In this document: positions 33,118 to 45,170 of the stretch, piece by piece
Numbering within the stretch: position 1 is the stretch's first letter
How the letters are laid out: each line of letters opens with the position of its first letter
Assembly: GCA_021234155.1 (NCBI GenBank)
Contig: JAJEKV010000064.1
Location: 2,914,001 to 2,978,000, forward strand
DNA length: 64,000 nucleotides
Origin: Isoetes taiwanensis
Lineage: Eukaryota; Streptophyta; Lycopodiopsida; Isoetales; Isoetaceae
Reading direction: 5' to 3'
Translations under genes and position numbers: made by a program
Notes under the pieces: generated by a model
The model's database searches: none
Seen by the model: the letters and a program-made list of their open reading frames with translations, nothing else
What the model was told of the DNA's origin: nothing

Positions 33118-35229
33118 TGTTGACCCTAAACCTAGCTTAAAGGTCAACCACAAGGAACCAATTTGAGTTTTCACTCAAATTGGGGTTAGAACCTCCTAAT
33201 CACTTAAGGTGATCAGTCTATGCAAGATAAATTTAAATACAAGTTCAAAAATGTGAAGTTCTATACCTTTCCCATTTCCAAAAACTGGCACCTTTGCCAA
33301 AACAGATGTGGTGATGAGATGTAAATTGATTTTTTAAGTCAAGCACTATAGACTTGGTCAAAAAAGTTGTAGGTATCCAACAGTAAAGCCTCCGACCAAG
33401 TCAGAGACTAAATTTATGAGTTATTCGAGCTCAAAGTGTGGTCAAAATTTGGTCAATAGAGGTCAAGTATGGGAAACAGTGATCAGAAAATGAGATTTGA
33501 AGTTGCCAAGCTTGTTTTTGAGAATTTCCAAAGCAAATATATTGCAGTGGTGATAAGGAAGAGAGGCAAGTGGTCAAATTCTCATTTAGATGTGTAAAAG
33601 TATTTTTTGTGGCTGGATTTGGCAAAATACAGTCAAAATTGTTCAAAACAGAGAGCAATTTTCTTGAAGTTGAGCTAGACGTGATGTTTTTGGATGAAAG
33701 ACAACAACCCTCGGATTGTTTCAGCCAACGAAAATTAACGGCCCATAAAGGGTGCACTCTAGAAATACTATTTAGTACACCTCAATGAATACAACAACGA
33801 AATCATAGAAAAACCATGTGAAAAAACATATAAAAAACAAAAAGTAACCCCTGTTATTATGCTACATATTCAACTCCTTTGGCTTACACAAGTCCTAAGA
33901 ATAGTTGGCAAGTGGGCCAAAAGAACTAGAAAACACACGAGGATTTTCTGGAGAATATTTTGTGGCAAGAATTGTTAAGAAAAATATCAGAGATGAATTT
34001 GACAACTTGGCAATCAATTTGAATTGATATGAAGGTAAATATATCATGATAATAATAGATAAGGATGCTTCATAGCTTTAATCATAGGAAAATAATCATC
34101 ACAAATCATAAGGTAATTTTTGAAAGTAATGTCAACTAGATCTTGTAAATCCAATTGAGGAGAGCTCAGGAACTTCAAGGATCGTTCAGATCTTGCTCAA
34201 CAATGATCAATGTAGGATCTGGGTACTTCTGGGCCTTCAAAAATGTTGAGGTTGTGTTTCCCTTGTATATAGTTTCAAATCTCGGTTTCAATGATTTTAG
34301 GTAATAAATTTAGGCTTAATCTATTGCTTAAGTTCCGGAATCCAAGAATAGGGTGGTCTCAGAGAAAATGGAATGCGGGAAGGCATGATTCGAGCCGGAT
34401 TTCCAGTTCTAGGGTTCTTCAGCTGTATTTTTGCATAATTTGCGCGATACGGTTTCGTATTTTTGTAGGAATATACCCTGTATATGCTGTATTCAACCAT
34501 TTTTAAAAGCTTGGCCAATGATTCAAAGACCTTTACCCATAAAATACTTAAAGGAGATTATAGCCCAATGACCATAGGGATGATTGCTCACACGTGCAAG
34601 AGGATAGGGAATCTTTGAGGCATTTTTTGACAAGGTTGGGAATATACCACTGAAGATATGATGGAATAAGAATGAAGGTAAAAGAAATTATGAGGGACCA
34701 TTGAGAGGGCAAGGAAAAAAATAAGGAGAAAGGAATGATATTTTTTGAGACAAAGGCTTAAGTTGGTTTTGAAATAGGCAAGGTGATGGCACATTGAAGG
34801 AATCAATAGGGAATTTGAGGAAGATGGCAATTATGGCAAAGCAATCATGGCAAGGGAATGAATCAATGGATATGAAAACAAAGTTGAGCCAAAAAGTGCT
34901 AAAATGGGAGTAGTGAGGTGGAGCAAAGGGAAAGATTAGAAACTATACACCATGGGGTCTTCCAAACTCTAAACTTCCAATCTTCAAAATATGTCTTCCA
35001 AACTTCATAACCCAGATTCTTCTAGAGCATACCCTTTAACTAAGCCAAAAAATACCTCTTATGAACTTTAACCTTGAGCTCTTGTTGACTTGAAGAATGA
35101 ACATCCTTTGACCTCCATATCAATGTTGAGTACCAAGAATCTTCCAAACTTTGACCTAGTATTCCAAGATAAGTTGACCTAGTTTGAATGCATAGATCAC
35201 AATTAGCATGTTGCCCTTTGGGGGCAACA
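33118..35229 (-). repeat. 5' LTR of the dual-RNase-H element
   Basis: Plus-strand edges TGTTGACCC (33118) and GGGGGCAACA (35229) give inverted TGTTG/CAACA termini. It contains the ~175-bp insertion at 33696-33870. Confidence 0.9.
33696..33870. mobile_element. ~176-bp element family, copy 3 (inverted), inside the 5' LTR
   Basis: Nearly identical in reverse complement to 10704-10879. It is missing from the equivalent position of the other LTR (26399-26403), which proves insertion after the retrotransposon integrated. The target duplication is unclear; a base or two may have been lost. Confidence 0.85.
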
Positions 35230-35301
35230 ACCATAGCATGATTTCACCCAAAAGTCTGGACTTTCTCATAACATTCTAACTTTTAGAATGTATTCGTAAC
35301 A

Positions 35302-37456
35302 GCCCGTCGGCGTAAAGAATCAACTGTCCTCAGTTGGCAAAGTAGATGAACCCCCTAAAAATAATATAGGCCTGTTACATTCACTGCGCAGATAGACTTC
35401 CCTGTAAGCTTCCAACAGAGGTAAGTAATGCTCGAAATAATCTTCTGATTTTCATTCTGCTTCAGTATATGGCACCTCCTTATATTTTACCAAATATCTG
35501 CGTTTAATACCACGACCCTTATGCCTCATAATCATCTCAGGTTGATACACTGTATTATCATCCACTAACACTGGTCCTGATGCTTGCGGCACTAATTGTG
35601 GGTTAACTCCTTTAAATGGCCTGAGATATTCCACATTAAAAGAATTATGCATCTTCCAAGTATCGGGCAATTCCAACCTGTAAACATTATCATTTATCTT
35701 TTCAGTGATCCTTAAAGGTCCATAAAACCTGGTAAGAAGCTTGTGCTTTTTCTGTTCGGAAGGAGCACGTTTTTCCTTAATGATTTTAATGAATACCCAG
35801 TCATCCACCTGATATAGAACCTGTCTGCGTTTCCTGTTCGCTTGACGAGTGTACCTTTCATGTGCAACGGAGAGTGCTGCCCTGGTGGATTCCAAAACAA
35901 CATCCATATCCTTAGCAACTCGATCTGCCTCCATCACACATTCTGCCACTTTAATAACCGGATTTGGAGGTAAACATCCCTGTATAATATAAAAAGGTGA
36001 TAAACATGTGGCTGAGTGTGTGGCCATATTATAAGCAAACTGAACCACTGGCAGATATCGCTCTCAATAAAAAAAATTGCTCATGTACAAAACTGCGTAG
36101 CATGCTTAGAAGAGTTCTATGAGTAACTTATGTCTGCCCATCCGTCTGAGGATGGAAAGCTGTGGAGAAATGCATCCTTGTACCTAAATTTGTAAACAAT
36201 GCTCTCCAAAACTTGCTGCAAAACTTTGAATCTCTGTCAGAAATTATTACCTCCAGTAATCCATGGTTCTTAAATACTTCTTTCAAAAATAATCGTGCAG
36301 CATCATATGAGCTTTTAATGTCTTTTTGCAAGGAATAAAGATTGCAACTTACTCAGACGGTCCACAATGGTCCAAACCTGATCATTACCTTGTCTGCTCC
36401 GTGGAACACTAACAAAGTCCATACTGATATGCTGAAAAGGTTTTTCCGGGATACTTAGTGCCATCAATAATCCTGGTACTTTGGCATGAGAATCTTTGGT
36501 TTTCTGACACACAAGACATCTTTCCACAAATGCAACAACATCTTTTCTTATAGTTTTCCAATAGAAATACTTTGAAACCAAATCATGAGTATTAAAAATA
36601 CCCCTATGACCTGTATTGGTACCTCATGGCATTCCCGTAGAACCGTTTCCCTGAATTGTGGAGTAACACAAAGACAATCTTTGAAAAACAAATATCCTTT
36701 GCGTAAATAGAAATTGTCAATAATACGTTGCTGGCTTTCATGCAAATCAATCCAAACACTACCAAATTCATCATCTTGCTCATACATACCCTTCATTGCC
36801 TCAAATGTGCTTTCCCGCCAAAGGGAAAAATTATTCACCTGAATAATGTCATCTGAATGACGCACGCGACTAAGAGCATCAGCAACTTTATTCTGTGGAC
36901 CTGGCTTATAATGAATAGCATTAGTATCAATTCCAAAATGCTGTAACACCTCTGTCCATTTAACCTGGCGTGGGCTTGCAGAAGCTTGTGTCAATAAAAA
37001 CTGAATACTTTGCTGGTCTGTTTTAATGTGAAAATCACTACCCATAAGATAATGTTTCCAAATTTTTAAAGCATGCACAATAGCCAATAATTCTTTTTCA
37101 TATACCGTATACTTTAATTCCGCAGAATTAAGCTTGCGGCTCTCAAAAGCAATAGGATGCCCATCCTGTTCTAATACTGCTCCTATAGAAGAACCACTTG
37201 CATCAGTGCAACAAACAAAGTATTGCTTAGAAAAATCTGGCAATCGTAAAACAGGTGTGGTAATAAGGCGTTGCTTCAAAGACTGAAAAGCTTGTGCTTG
37301 AGAGTCGTCCCAATGAAAGGGTGTGTCATGCTTTAACAAACTTGTTAAGGGCAAAGCCAACTGAGCAAAATTACGGACAAACCATTGATAGTAGCTACAA
37401 AGTCCCAAAAAGGAACGTACCTTAGTGAACATTATCTTATCGGTAGTGATTTTCAC
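35302..37456 (-). pseudogene. Ty3 chromovirus pol, internal region 2, sense arm: RT connection to chromodomain
   Basis: Minus strand: reverse-transcriptase connection (FTKVRSFLGLCSYYQWFV), RNase H with CTDASGSSIGAVL, YTVYEKELLAIV and FHIKTDQQSIQ, then PGPQNKVADALSR and integrase (KDVVAFVERCLVCQKTK, QHISMDFV, ISDRDSKF, FHPQTDGQT). AYNMATHSAT, the C-terminal region and a chromodomain (KRRYLVKYKEVPYTEA) follow. Frame breaks occur near 36580, 36330 and 36060. This arm retains ~1 kb more of the 5' side of pol than the sense arm of region 1. Confidence 0.87.
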
Positions 37457-38218
37457 ATTAAAATAGACCAGCAGAGTATTCAGTTTTTATCGACACAAGC
37501 TTCTGCAAGCCCACGCCAGGTTAAATGGGCAGAGTTGTTATAGCGTTTTGGGATTGATACTAATGCTATTTATTATAAGCCAGGTCCACAGAATAAAGTT
37601 GCTGATGCTCTTAGTCGCGTGCGTCATTCAGATGACATTATTCAGGTGAATAATTTTTCCCTTTGGCGGGAAAGCACATTTGAGGCAATGAAGGGTATGT
37701 ATGAGCAAGATGATGAATTTGGTAGTATTTGGATTGATTTGCATGAAAGCCAGCAACATATTATTGACAATTTCTATTTACGCAAAGGATATTTGTTTTT
37801 CAAAGATTGTCTTTGTGTTACTCCACAATTCAGGGAAACGGTTCTACGGGAATGCCATGAGGTACCAATAGCAGGTCATATGGGTATTTTTTATACTCAT
37901 GATTTGGTTTCAAAGTATTTCTATTGGAAAACTATAAGAAAAGATAGTGTTGCATTTGTGGAAAGTCACTAAAGTGGAAGAAGGTGTGATGGAGGCAGAT
38001 CGAGTTGCTAAGGATATGGATGTTGTTTTGGAATCCACCAGGGCAGCACTCACTGTTGCACATGAAAGGTACACTCGAGTGTCAAGCGAACATGAAACGC
38101 AGACAGGTTCTATATCAGGTGGATGACTGGGTATTCATTAAAATCATTAAGGAAAGACGTGCTCCTTCCGAATAGAAAAAACACAAGCTTCTTACCAGGT
38201 TTTATGGACCTTTTCCAC
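37441..38218 (+). pseudogene. Ty3 pol, internal region 2, inverted arm
   Basis: It starts at the same GGTAGTGATTTTCAC point (GSDFHIK) as the inverted arm of region 1 and ends at the same pol-LTR junction. Integrase from the zinc-binding domain to the C-terminal region is deleted (jump near 37965). It shares the TAG codon with region 1, so the two regions descend from one already-inverted ancestor. Confidence 0.83.
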
Positions 38219-38733
38219 CTTTACGAATAAGGGCAAAAAGGCAATTGAAAGAAAGATATATTTGGCAAACACAAATTCAATAAAGGAGATACAGAGAACA
38301 ACAGGAGTAAAGAAATAGTCCAACCGCCCGACCACGGAACTAGCACTTCAAAACAATGAAGTAAACCGCTAGGAGCCTCCAAGACTCCGCCGCTAGTTCC
38401 TCCCCTAAACTATGATGTAATCTCCCTCAGAGCCAATCTCTCTCGAGACAACCAATGATGCCACATTATTCCACAACATGTTCTTATAAACCATAAGGAT
38501 CTATTCTCGTCCTCTCATCCATTATTGGCACTGGCTCCTGTAATACACCAGACTAAGATTAGCATCATCTATTCTTTAATCTCCTCCAATCATAGATAAC
38601 CAATAATAGAGTAGCTAATTCTATGGTGCACTATGATTGGCATGACAATTAGAATAGCTAATTCTAATGCCATGGTTGTATAAAAGTCTGGACTTTCTCA
38701 TAACACTCTAACTTTTAGAATGTATTCGTAACA
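38219..38733 (-). repeat. LTR 3 of the array (5' LTR)
   Basis: Minus-sense start TGTTACGAATACATTC at 38733. It lacks ~20 bp near 38273 relative to LTR 1. It joins the inverted pol arm directly, with no primer-binding site or gag leader. Confidence 0.87.
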
Positions 38734-38756
38734 CTACTAGTTTATGAAAGGAGTAA

Positions 38757-38916
38757 TTTGAAGGACCATAAAATTTCTGAATGAAATCTTGAGCAGACCT
38801 GGCGAACTGACCTGGCAGGTCACAAGCGGCGGAGCTGCGAGTGGCACCGCCAGGTCTGCTCAAAATTGCCGCTAGGTATGCTCAAAATATTGTTCAGAAC
38901 TTTTATGGTCCTTTAA
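38757..38916. mobile_element. ~160-bp MITE-like hairpin element
   Basis: TTTGAAGGACCATAAAA (38757-38773) is mirrored by TTTTATGGTCCTTTAAA (to 38916) with one mismatch. Inside, GAGCAGACCTGGC and GCCAGGTCTGCTC form a perfect second inverted pair. It lies 18 bp from the array's target duplication. No clear target duplication of its own. Confidence 0.7.
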
Positions 38917-41487
38917 ATTCTCCGACGAAAATTTAACCATCTTCAAATTTCTGCCCGATCCAGCTTCAAATTTCTGCCAGTTCTTGAGATCTGTAGCATT
39001 TTTTGCCTTTGATTTTGTTTTTTGAAGTTCCTCATTGAATTTTAGTCTCACAAATGCTGCTGAAGTCGTTTCTACCATAAAGGAGTCTGCCGATTCTACC
39101 AGTAGTTTCTACTATAACATCTTCTGCCGATTCTGTGACAGATCAAACTCTGGGGACCCAGTGTTCTTTGTTTCTACAAATCTAGAAACTCCAGGCACTT
39201 TTAACATGGATCTGCCAAGCCCAGCCATATTCAGGCCAAAAATTCTGCCAAACAACTGTGGCACTGAAGGACAAATGAAGCTGCTAAAACCAAGCATTGG
39301 AGAAGCGGATTGTAGGAGTGGAGAAGGGGCAGAAACGCAAAGGAGGCGACGCCGCCCATGAAAATTGACACAAGGTCAACAGAGATTTTCACTATTTAAA
39401 GATAAGGTGAAAGAGGGCGAAATTTGAAGATGGATAAAATTTTGTCTAGCGTATGACTCTTTTCCAAAAAATACGGTTGTCATATATCTTTACCATAGTG
39501 TTTGGCACTGTCGGATTGAACTTGTGATATCTCCTACAATGAATGTTCTCGTCGCATTCTCTTAATCCAACCATGGACCATGATTTTAGGCAGAAATGAA
39601 GATAAATAATTGGTAGATAGTACTTTTTATGTCATATTACTGAACTTGCAACTTTTTGGGTTGCCCGAAGGGCAATCCCTTTGCATGGTTGTGAGGAATG
39701 AGGAATATGCCATGAATATGTGCATGTGTGGCTGAGATAGTTGAATGGGATGGAATATGCGGAGAATATGCACATGTAATGGTTAGAGATAAGCAAAGCA
39801 ACCGAAGATGCCCAAAACACAATACTTTCTAAACCGAGGTGAATGGAATATACGGCCTACTGGGAAAATGCATGCAAGGGAAGGATCGCATGCATTGAAG
39901 AAGAGCATAGCCAAAATCTCTCCCAATCCCTACATACTGCCTATGTTTCCCGGCCTTGGAATAGATCCTTTGTGCTTTGCTTTGCATTCAAAGTTCTTGC
40001 TTCCATTTCTGATGTTGTTGGACTAGTTGAAGCTCAAAGGCGACATGTTTTCTCTGTTTTAACGAATTTTTAGTAGAAATGTGCTACTGCAGGCCTTGGT
40101 GGATGAATGAAATGGTGATGGAAATGCAAGACGGCTTGGATAGAGAAGGTGCCAAGTTTATGATGATCCCCTTCCTACTGGGCAAGCATTTCCTCTTTCT
40201 TTTTCAAATGCAGTATAAAAGCGTGAAGTTATCCACCCAAAACCGTCATAAATTATTGCCAATTTGATCTATGAATATTACAAGAATTTCTTGTAAACAG
40301 ATTTTATCCGTAGAATTTGAGAGATGAGCAAAGTTGGTAGGCCCATCTTATGGATGCTTGCAGGGCATATAATATTGATCATAACATAGAATGCTCTATC
40401 CTAATCAGGTCCATTGCATGCCTAAGCATGTCCATTGCATGTGCATATTTATTGTTTGTAGCTTTAGGCAGAAAATGCTATGGTAATCCTTCTGATAGAA
40501 TAGGACATCAATTATTATGTTCTCTTAATATATGGTGCTAAATTCTACTAGATGAGAATCCATTGCCTCCAAATCTCAGTAGAAATTATTATGATGTTCG
40601 TCCATTGATATTCTGTAGCTACTCTTAGGGTTTCCTGGAGTATCTAAGCAGTGCTCAAGGTACATTCTCTAGTGCTCACGACACATACTCCAGACTACTA
40701 TAGTCTATCTCAGCTAGATCCCTTTGAAGCCAAGATCAGGAAAGGAAAAACGGGCAATAATTTGGGCCGGAATTTGGATTGCAGGAAAATTGCAGTTGTA
40801 AATGCCATTAGCATATCCTTCCTCTTCAAGCCAGTTGATACAATATGATCTATTTAAGTCTTGCATGAATTCCAGTTATAAGGTAGACAAGCCGTCTAAC
40901 CAAACATAAATTTTAGTGCCTTCGCATATTCTTTTGTAATCTCAAGCATGTATATGATTCTCAACATATACATTACTGTAATCTCACTTCTGCAATAAGT
41001 TATTTCGTGATATTTGAAAAATTTGTCAGACATACTTGGATTGAGCATCCCAAGTTCTCGTAGAAAGGCGACAGTATTCACATTTGTGGGGAAATAAGAC
41101 AAATTCAATCACACACTCATTTTCATGCTCTACTCACAACACCATTTCTACCTCCTAACATCTATCTAGGGGGCAACCCACTGTGCGATAGCACCTTGTT
41201 AAGGAAGCAAAGCAGGTTTGATTGATGGAAGAATGGTTTTGATTGATGGAGGAAAATAAGTCTCCTCTTGTTGTACATTACCTCATAAGACATATCTTAA
41301 AAATAGCCATGGAAAAACAATTTTAGTTTAAGACCTTGTGTGGCCACGATCCATTTCCTGATATATAAGACTTGCATCCCGTGGCAAAAGAGCATGAATC
41401 CACATTATCGCTAGATCTAGGCCGTTCCGAATTCACGTAGAATACTCGAGGCATCATGACATGTAGACCCTTGGATTACAACCCTAA
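38917..41487. other. No gene recognised
   Basis: Open frames of 60-108 codons on both strands (for example 39035-39361, 39808-40073) overlap one another and carry no motif I recognise. ATG/TGCATG-rich stretches near 39710 are low complexity. Confidence 0.5.
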
Positions 41488-44141
41488 CTAGGGGAAATGC
41501 AGGCTTGGGGAATGGGTTAGGTTGGTTGTAGGATTGTTGGATACAACAATTTGTAGATCATAGCTCCATGACAATGAGGCCTAGCTATACATGTTGCATC
41601 ATATGTATGAAGTAGCAAATAAGTACATTGGACTATTGTTGGATCCTTGAAAATGTGTGAAGCAGCATATGTTGAGGCCTAGTCGAAAATGGTTAGAGAT
41701 ATTAGGAAGTACGGTCATTTGCAAGAGGACATACTAGATGTTTTACATATGAATCAGTTCAATCATGTTTGAATCAAACATTATTCCAGTTCAAACTTCA
41801 AATTAAATATAACCATCTACTAGGATTTAATCTCATTGTTTGCGCTACATGTGGAAGCTAAATTGTGGAAGATATTGCCTACTTTGCTTTCTAACATTAA
41901 CATCGTTGTTGCTCTTCATAGCATTTGACAACATTGTTGGCCTTTTATAGCATTTGACATCACTGTTTGTCATCTACTTTATGTCAAAGCTAGTTCAAGA
42001 GAGCTATGTTTATACCAAGATCTTGAGCTATAATCCACCAACATGGGTTTACCATAGAGGAGCTTACCTATTGGTTTTCTAACGCTTGTTATTATGTCTT
42101 TAGCACAATGTCCATTTAGTACCAAGTCATGATCATAAGAAGTTTAAGCATGAAGCAATTGCTTGAGATGAATATAAATGTGAAATGTCGCTTCAAATGG
42201 TTCCATTTGAGTCATATGCATCACCAAACATTGCGTTTTAACTTCTACTAAAGATATAAGGCCAAGAAATAAATTAAAGTTGTTGGGTTGAGAATACTTG
42301 TGGTTGTTGGAAGATGCAGACCTTTCCAATAATTCATGTGAACCGTAGACCTGATATATTGACAGTCTTATGGTATGATATAAACCATCTCAATATGAAG
42401 AAGCCATCTATAGTTACCAGGGTTACCAATTGTAGGTACATGACCAACTTTCCAAACATGGTAATAGATGTGGCATTGTCTGACTTTTTCTTTTTCGTGG
42501 ACAAACTTGAAGATCTCTGTTTATGACCATGGAACACATGCACTCAGATATGGCAGTAAAAGTTTTAAGGGCCTTAATATCATTGCAAGGGCAATAGAAT
42601 ATGCTACCAATAGCTGTGTCTTGAAATGTACACTTGTTAATGGAACCGCTTGAATCACCCTAATCATCATTCTTGCATGGCATGGATTTATTGGGTACAT
42701 ATCCATGACCCATCCAATTGGCGTCGGTAAACCTGTTGAAGGATTTAGTGCTGATAATGCCTTCAGGCATTTTTTTGTCTTCCAATAATGAATCAGGTTC
42801 ATGTGGAGTTGGGAAAGGAAAGTTGACTATCTGAAGCAAAAAAATCAATGCATTGTCAGCGACACAAATGGACCATTTTACAATACCACTATCTTATTGC
42901 CATTGATAACTTTCTGAATCACAATGTTGGAAACTAAAATAACTTGAGAATCATAAATAATAAGCGATAGCTTTGCAAAAACCCACGCTATAAGTCTAGA
43001 TCTTAACCTTAGAAAAGTGTTCATCCTCAAGGTACATTTTGCAGGAAACCACTTCAATTCTCACCTTGCTAATCCCCATGCATTTCAGCAAAACCACAAC
43101 TCCTACAACTGGTGTGGTATTCATTTATGGGGCTGCAAATTCTGGAAATGTATCATTAAAAATTGCATATGAATAGACGATAACAATGACCTGGACCTGT
43201 CCAACCATCTCTGCTTGAACAATGAGCAGCCGAAGTTTTGTTAATCCAATGGATTTCAAACCCAGATGCTCCGCCAAAGCAATGGTACACTATTTCTTTT
43301 GCTCACCCACAACCAACAAATATATCGTATTCTAGGAATAGTAAGAGATGTTTCAGCGACATTTGTAGCAACAATAATTAGTTGCATTCCATCTGGAACC
43401 TGAGCAAATACTTGTAATTGAGAACATGCATGAATCATTAGAGTGGCACTAGATACAATTGTTTTGACTTCCTGTTTATAACTTTCACCTTTTGGTAGGC
43501 AAACATAACTGCATTAACAATAGCTTGATCTGAAGTCAGAAGGTTCATCATCTTCAGTTATGCTATCATGATCAGATGTTTCATTAGCACTATGCAAACT
43601 TTGAAAGATCATTTTCACTTCAAGGGTCAATAATTGCTTCAAGAAAATCTGAATCTGCATTCTCTTTGCCATCAACTGCATCAGTTATAGTCCCTATATC
43701 AAGTTCACTAAGTACTTGCTTTTCTCGAATAGGTGCCTTATCATTGACGATTGTCAGAGCTTGAGATTTTGAATATGTGGCATAAGTTTTAGGCTTTGGA
43801 AAAGCATGTCTCATTTTTGTACAAAGGTATTCAATTTTTTTCTTGTTCAGACAAAAATGCCATATCAAAATGTGACCAGGAAGAAGCTTCTTATAAAATG
43901 GCACAAACTTTCCCGAATGCAGCATCTTGATAATCTAAGAATTCTATCTGCACTAAAATGATCAATTACTGAAAGCTGGCTATTAGAAATTCTAATTACT
44001 GGCTTTGGGACTGGAAATATCCTGCTATTGGAAGTAAAATCATCAATACATAATGTCGCACCCACTATAATCAGTTTTAGGGGAGCCACTGAACTTGAAC
44101 TTTCATTGAGTTTGTGACCATGGTGCCCATCAAATCTGCAA
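41488..44141. repeat. Segmental duplication, copy 2 (partner 5550-8240)
   Basis: Same orientation as copy 1, about 36 kb away, with scattered substitutions and indels. It ends at CCCATCAAATCTG, after which the two loci differ. Confidence 0.9.
42500..44100 (-). pseudogene. DEAH13/DHX37-like helicase, unprocessed pseudogene, copy 2
   Basis: Same layout as copy 1: APLKLIIVGATLCIDDF, the frameshift just after FSADR, LLPGHILIWHF with IEYLCTKMRHAFPKPK, then SQLQVFAQVPDGMQ, IIVATNVAETSLTIPRIRY (motif V intact here), NFPFPTPHEPDSLL, and YPINPCHARMMIRVIQAV. The GAT in motif III, the frameshift and the stop after VCAIL are shared with copy 1, so they predate the duplication. Confidence 0.82.
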
Positions 44142-45170
44142 CTTTGATGGTGTTGTTATTGTAGAAGATGCCAGTCAACAAATCATTTACGATGGGAAGG
44201 GAATGCTGGAAAACATATATGATGCATTAAAAACATAATGAAGACACACTCTACAAGTATCATTCTATATGCAATAACTAATTTATGTGCACCTGGCTTG
44301 AAAATGATTATTAGCGTATACTTTGGATACTTTTTAAAAATGGTAAATTAATGCATTCTAATGAAATTATAACACAAAAAAGTAATGGAACAAACAATGC
44401 AACCTGAGCAGGATGAAGCAACTGCAAAGAGGACTAACGGTAACTCGGATAGGTAATCAAACGAGAAAGTCAAATCCACTTGTATGGCGTATGTGGAAAG
44501 GAGCAAATAATAACAACTGGAGCCAAATAGGTAGATGGAAGAAACAGGAAGTAATATGAAAAAATGGGTGGCTAAACAAGACCAAAGAGGAGGGAATCAA
44601 TAGTAAAACTCAAAGACAATGAAGAATAGAAGCCCCTAGTTGGCCAACCCAACAGCCACAAATATAAAGAAACGTAACTAACTAGCCAACATAACAAAGA
44701 TGTATGTAAAATCTAACCTCGTATGAACACGTGTAACATAACCTCATCACCTATCTCTTAGCATCCTAATCAAAAGCCTCAACCAAACAAATAACTTGCA
44801 ATAGACGCTTATGTGAAGAGACCTCCCTGGCCTAGAGGCTAACATAACCAACAACACGTATGTACTTAATTCATGCGAACAATATCTATAGACAAATGAC
44901 ATCATGAAATGTAGATACAAGAGTTGGACGGACAAAGAAATGATTATGGCAAAATGACCAAAACCTGAACAGATGGCACCCCATGCATATTAATAACCCA
45001 ACCCATGTGCTTTCAAAATTTTCTCTGAGAAAAGGCCAATCGTAGCAAACCATGTGAGGATCCAAGTAAAAACAATGCATCAGGATAACAAACCAAAATG
45101 GATCTAACGGCGCATAAGAAGCCACATGGTGCAAGTCCTAGCACCTTATGTCGAATGAGCGAACATAATA
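44142..45170. other. No gene recognised
   Basis: Directly after the duplication a plus-strand stretch (44128-44238) reads FDGVVIVEDASQQIIYDGKG and then stops. It has coding-like composition but I recognise no family. The rest is AT-rich with nothing supported. Confidence 0.4.

Larger units (their letters stand above)
25852..35229 (-). mobile_element. 9.4-kb Ty3-type LTR retrotransposon with two RNase H domains
   Basis: Two long direct repeats bound minus-strand gag, protease, archaeal-type RNase H, reverse-transcriptase C-terminus with RNase H, and integrase. LTR ends are TGTTG...CAACA (left copy TATTG by one change). Five-base flanks ACCGT (25847-25851) and ACCAT (35230-35234) are a target duplication with one substitution. 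All frames are broken and the reverse-transcriptase core is missing, so it is defective. Carrying both a Ty3 RNase H and an archaeal-type RNase H places it near the Tat-like elements of plants, but the order differs. Confidence 0.85.
25535..35249. mobile_element. ~330-bp TIR element (MITE-like) in LTR 2, itself split by a retrotransposon
   Basis: The left end GGGTGAAAGCATTCTAGGGT and the reverse complement of the right end, GGGTGAAATCATGCTACGGT, plus a following GTACCA, form terminal inverted repeats of ~26 bp with three mismatches. This holds once the internal 9.4-kb retrotransposon is ignored. Own sequence is 25535-25851 plus 35235-35249. AAAA flanks both sides (25531-25534, 35250-35253) as the target duplication. 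No coding sequence of its own. Confidence 0.78.
22236..38733 (-). mobile_element. Tandem chromovirus (Ty3) array LTR-int-LTR-int-LTR with inverted pol, plus nested insertions
   Basis: Three same-orientation LTRs (22236-22768; 25049-25534 continued at 35250-35301; 38219-38733) alternate with two internal regions. Minus-sense LTR ends are TGTTACGAA and TTCGTAAAA. Perfect target duplications CTACT flank the whole block (22231-22235 and 38734-38738), so the outer ends are those of one insertion. Each internal region holds pol on the minus strand and a second pol segment on the plus strand, head to head. There is no gag, protease or reverse-transcriptase core. The middle LTR is split by a TIR element at AAAA. 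Expansion to a dimer could come from unequal LTR recombination. Confidence 0.85.

Noticed and set aside
26833-34518. Pairs of similar short frames at 26.8-27.8 and 34.3-35.2 kb
   Set aside because: Similarity reflects the two LTR copies, and the frames are not preserved by indels; non-coding.
39035-40073. Plus-strand frames of 72-108 codons
   Set aside because: No motif, no conserved exon borders, and mutually overlapping frames; not supported as genes.
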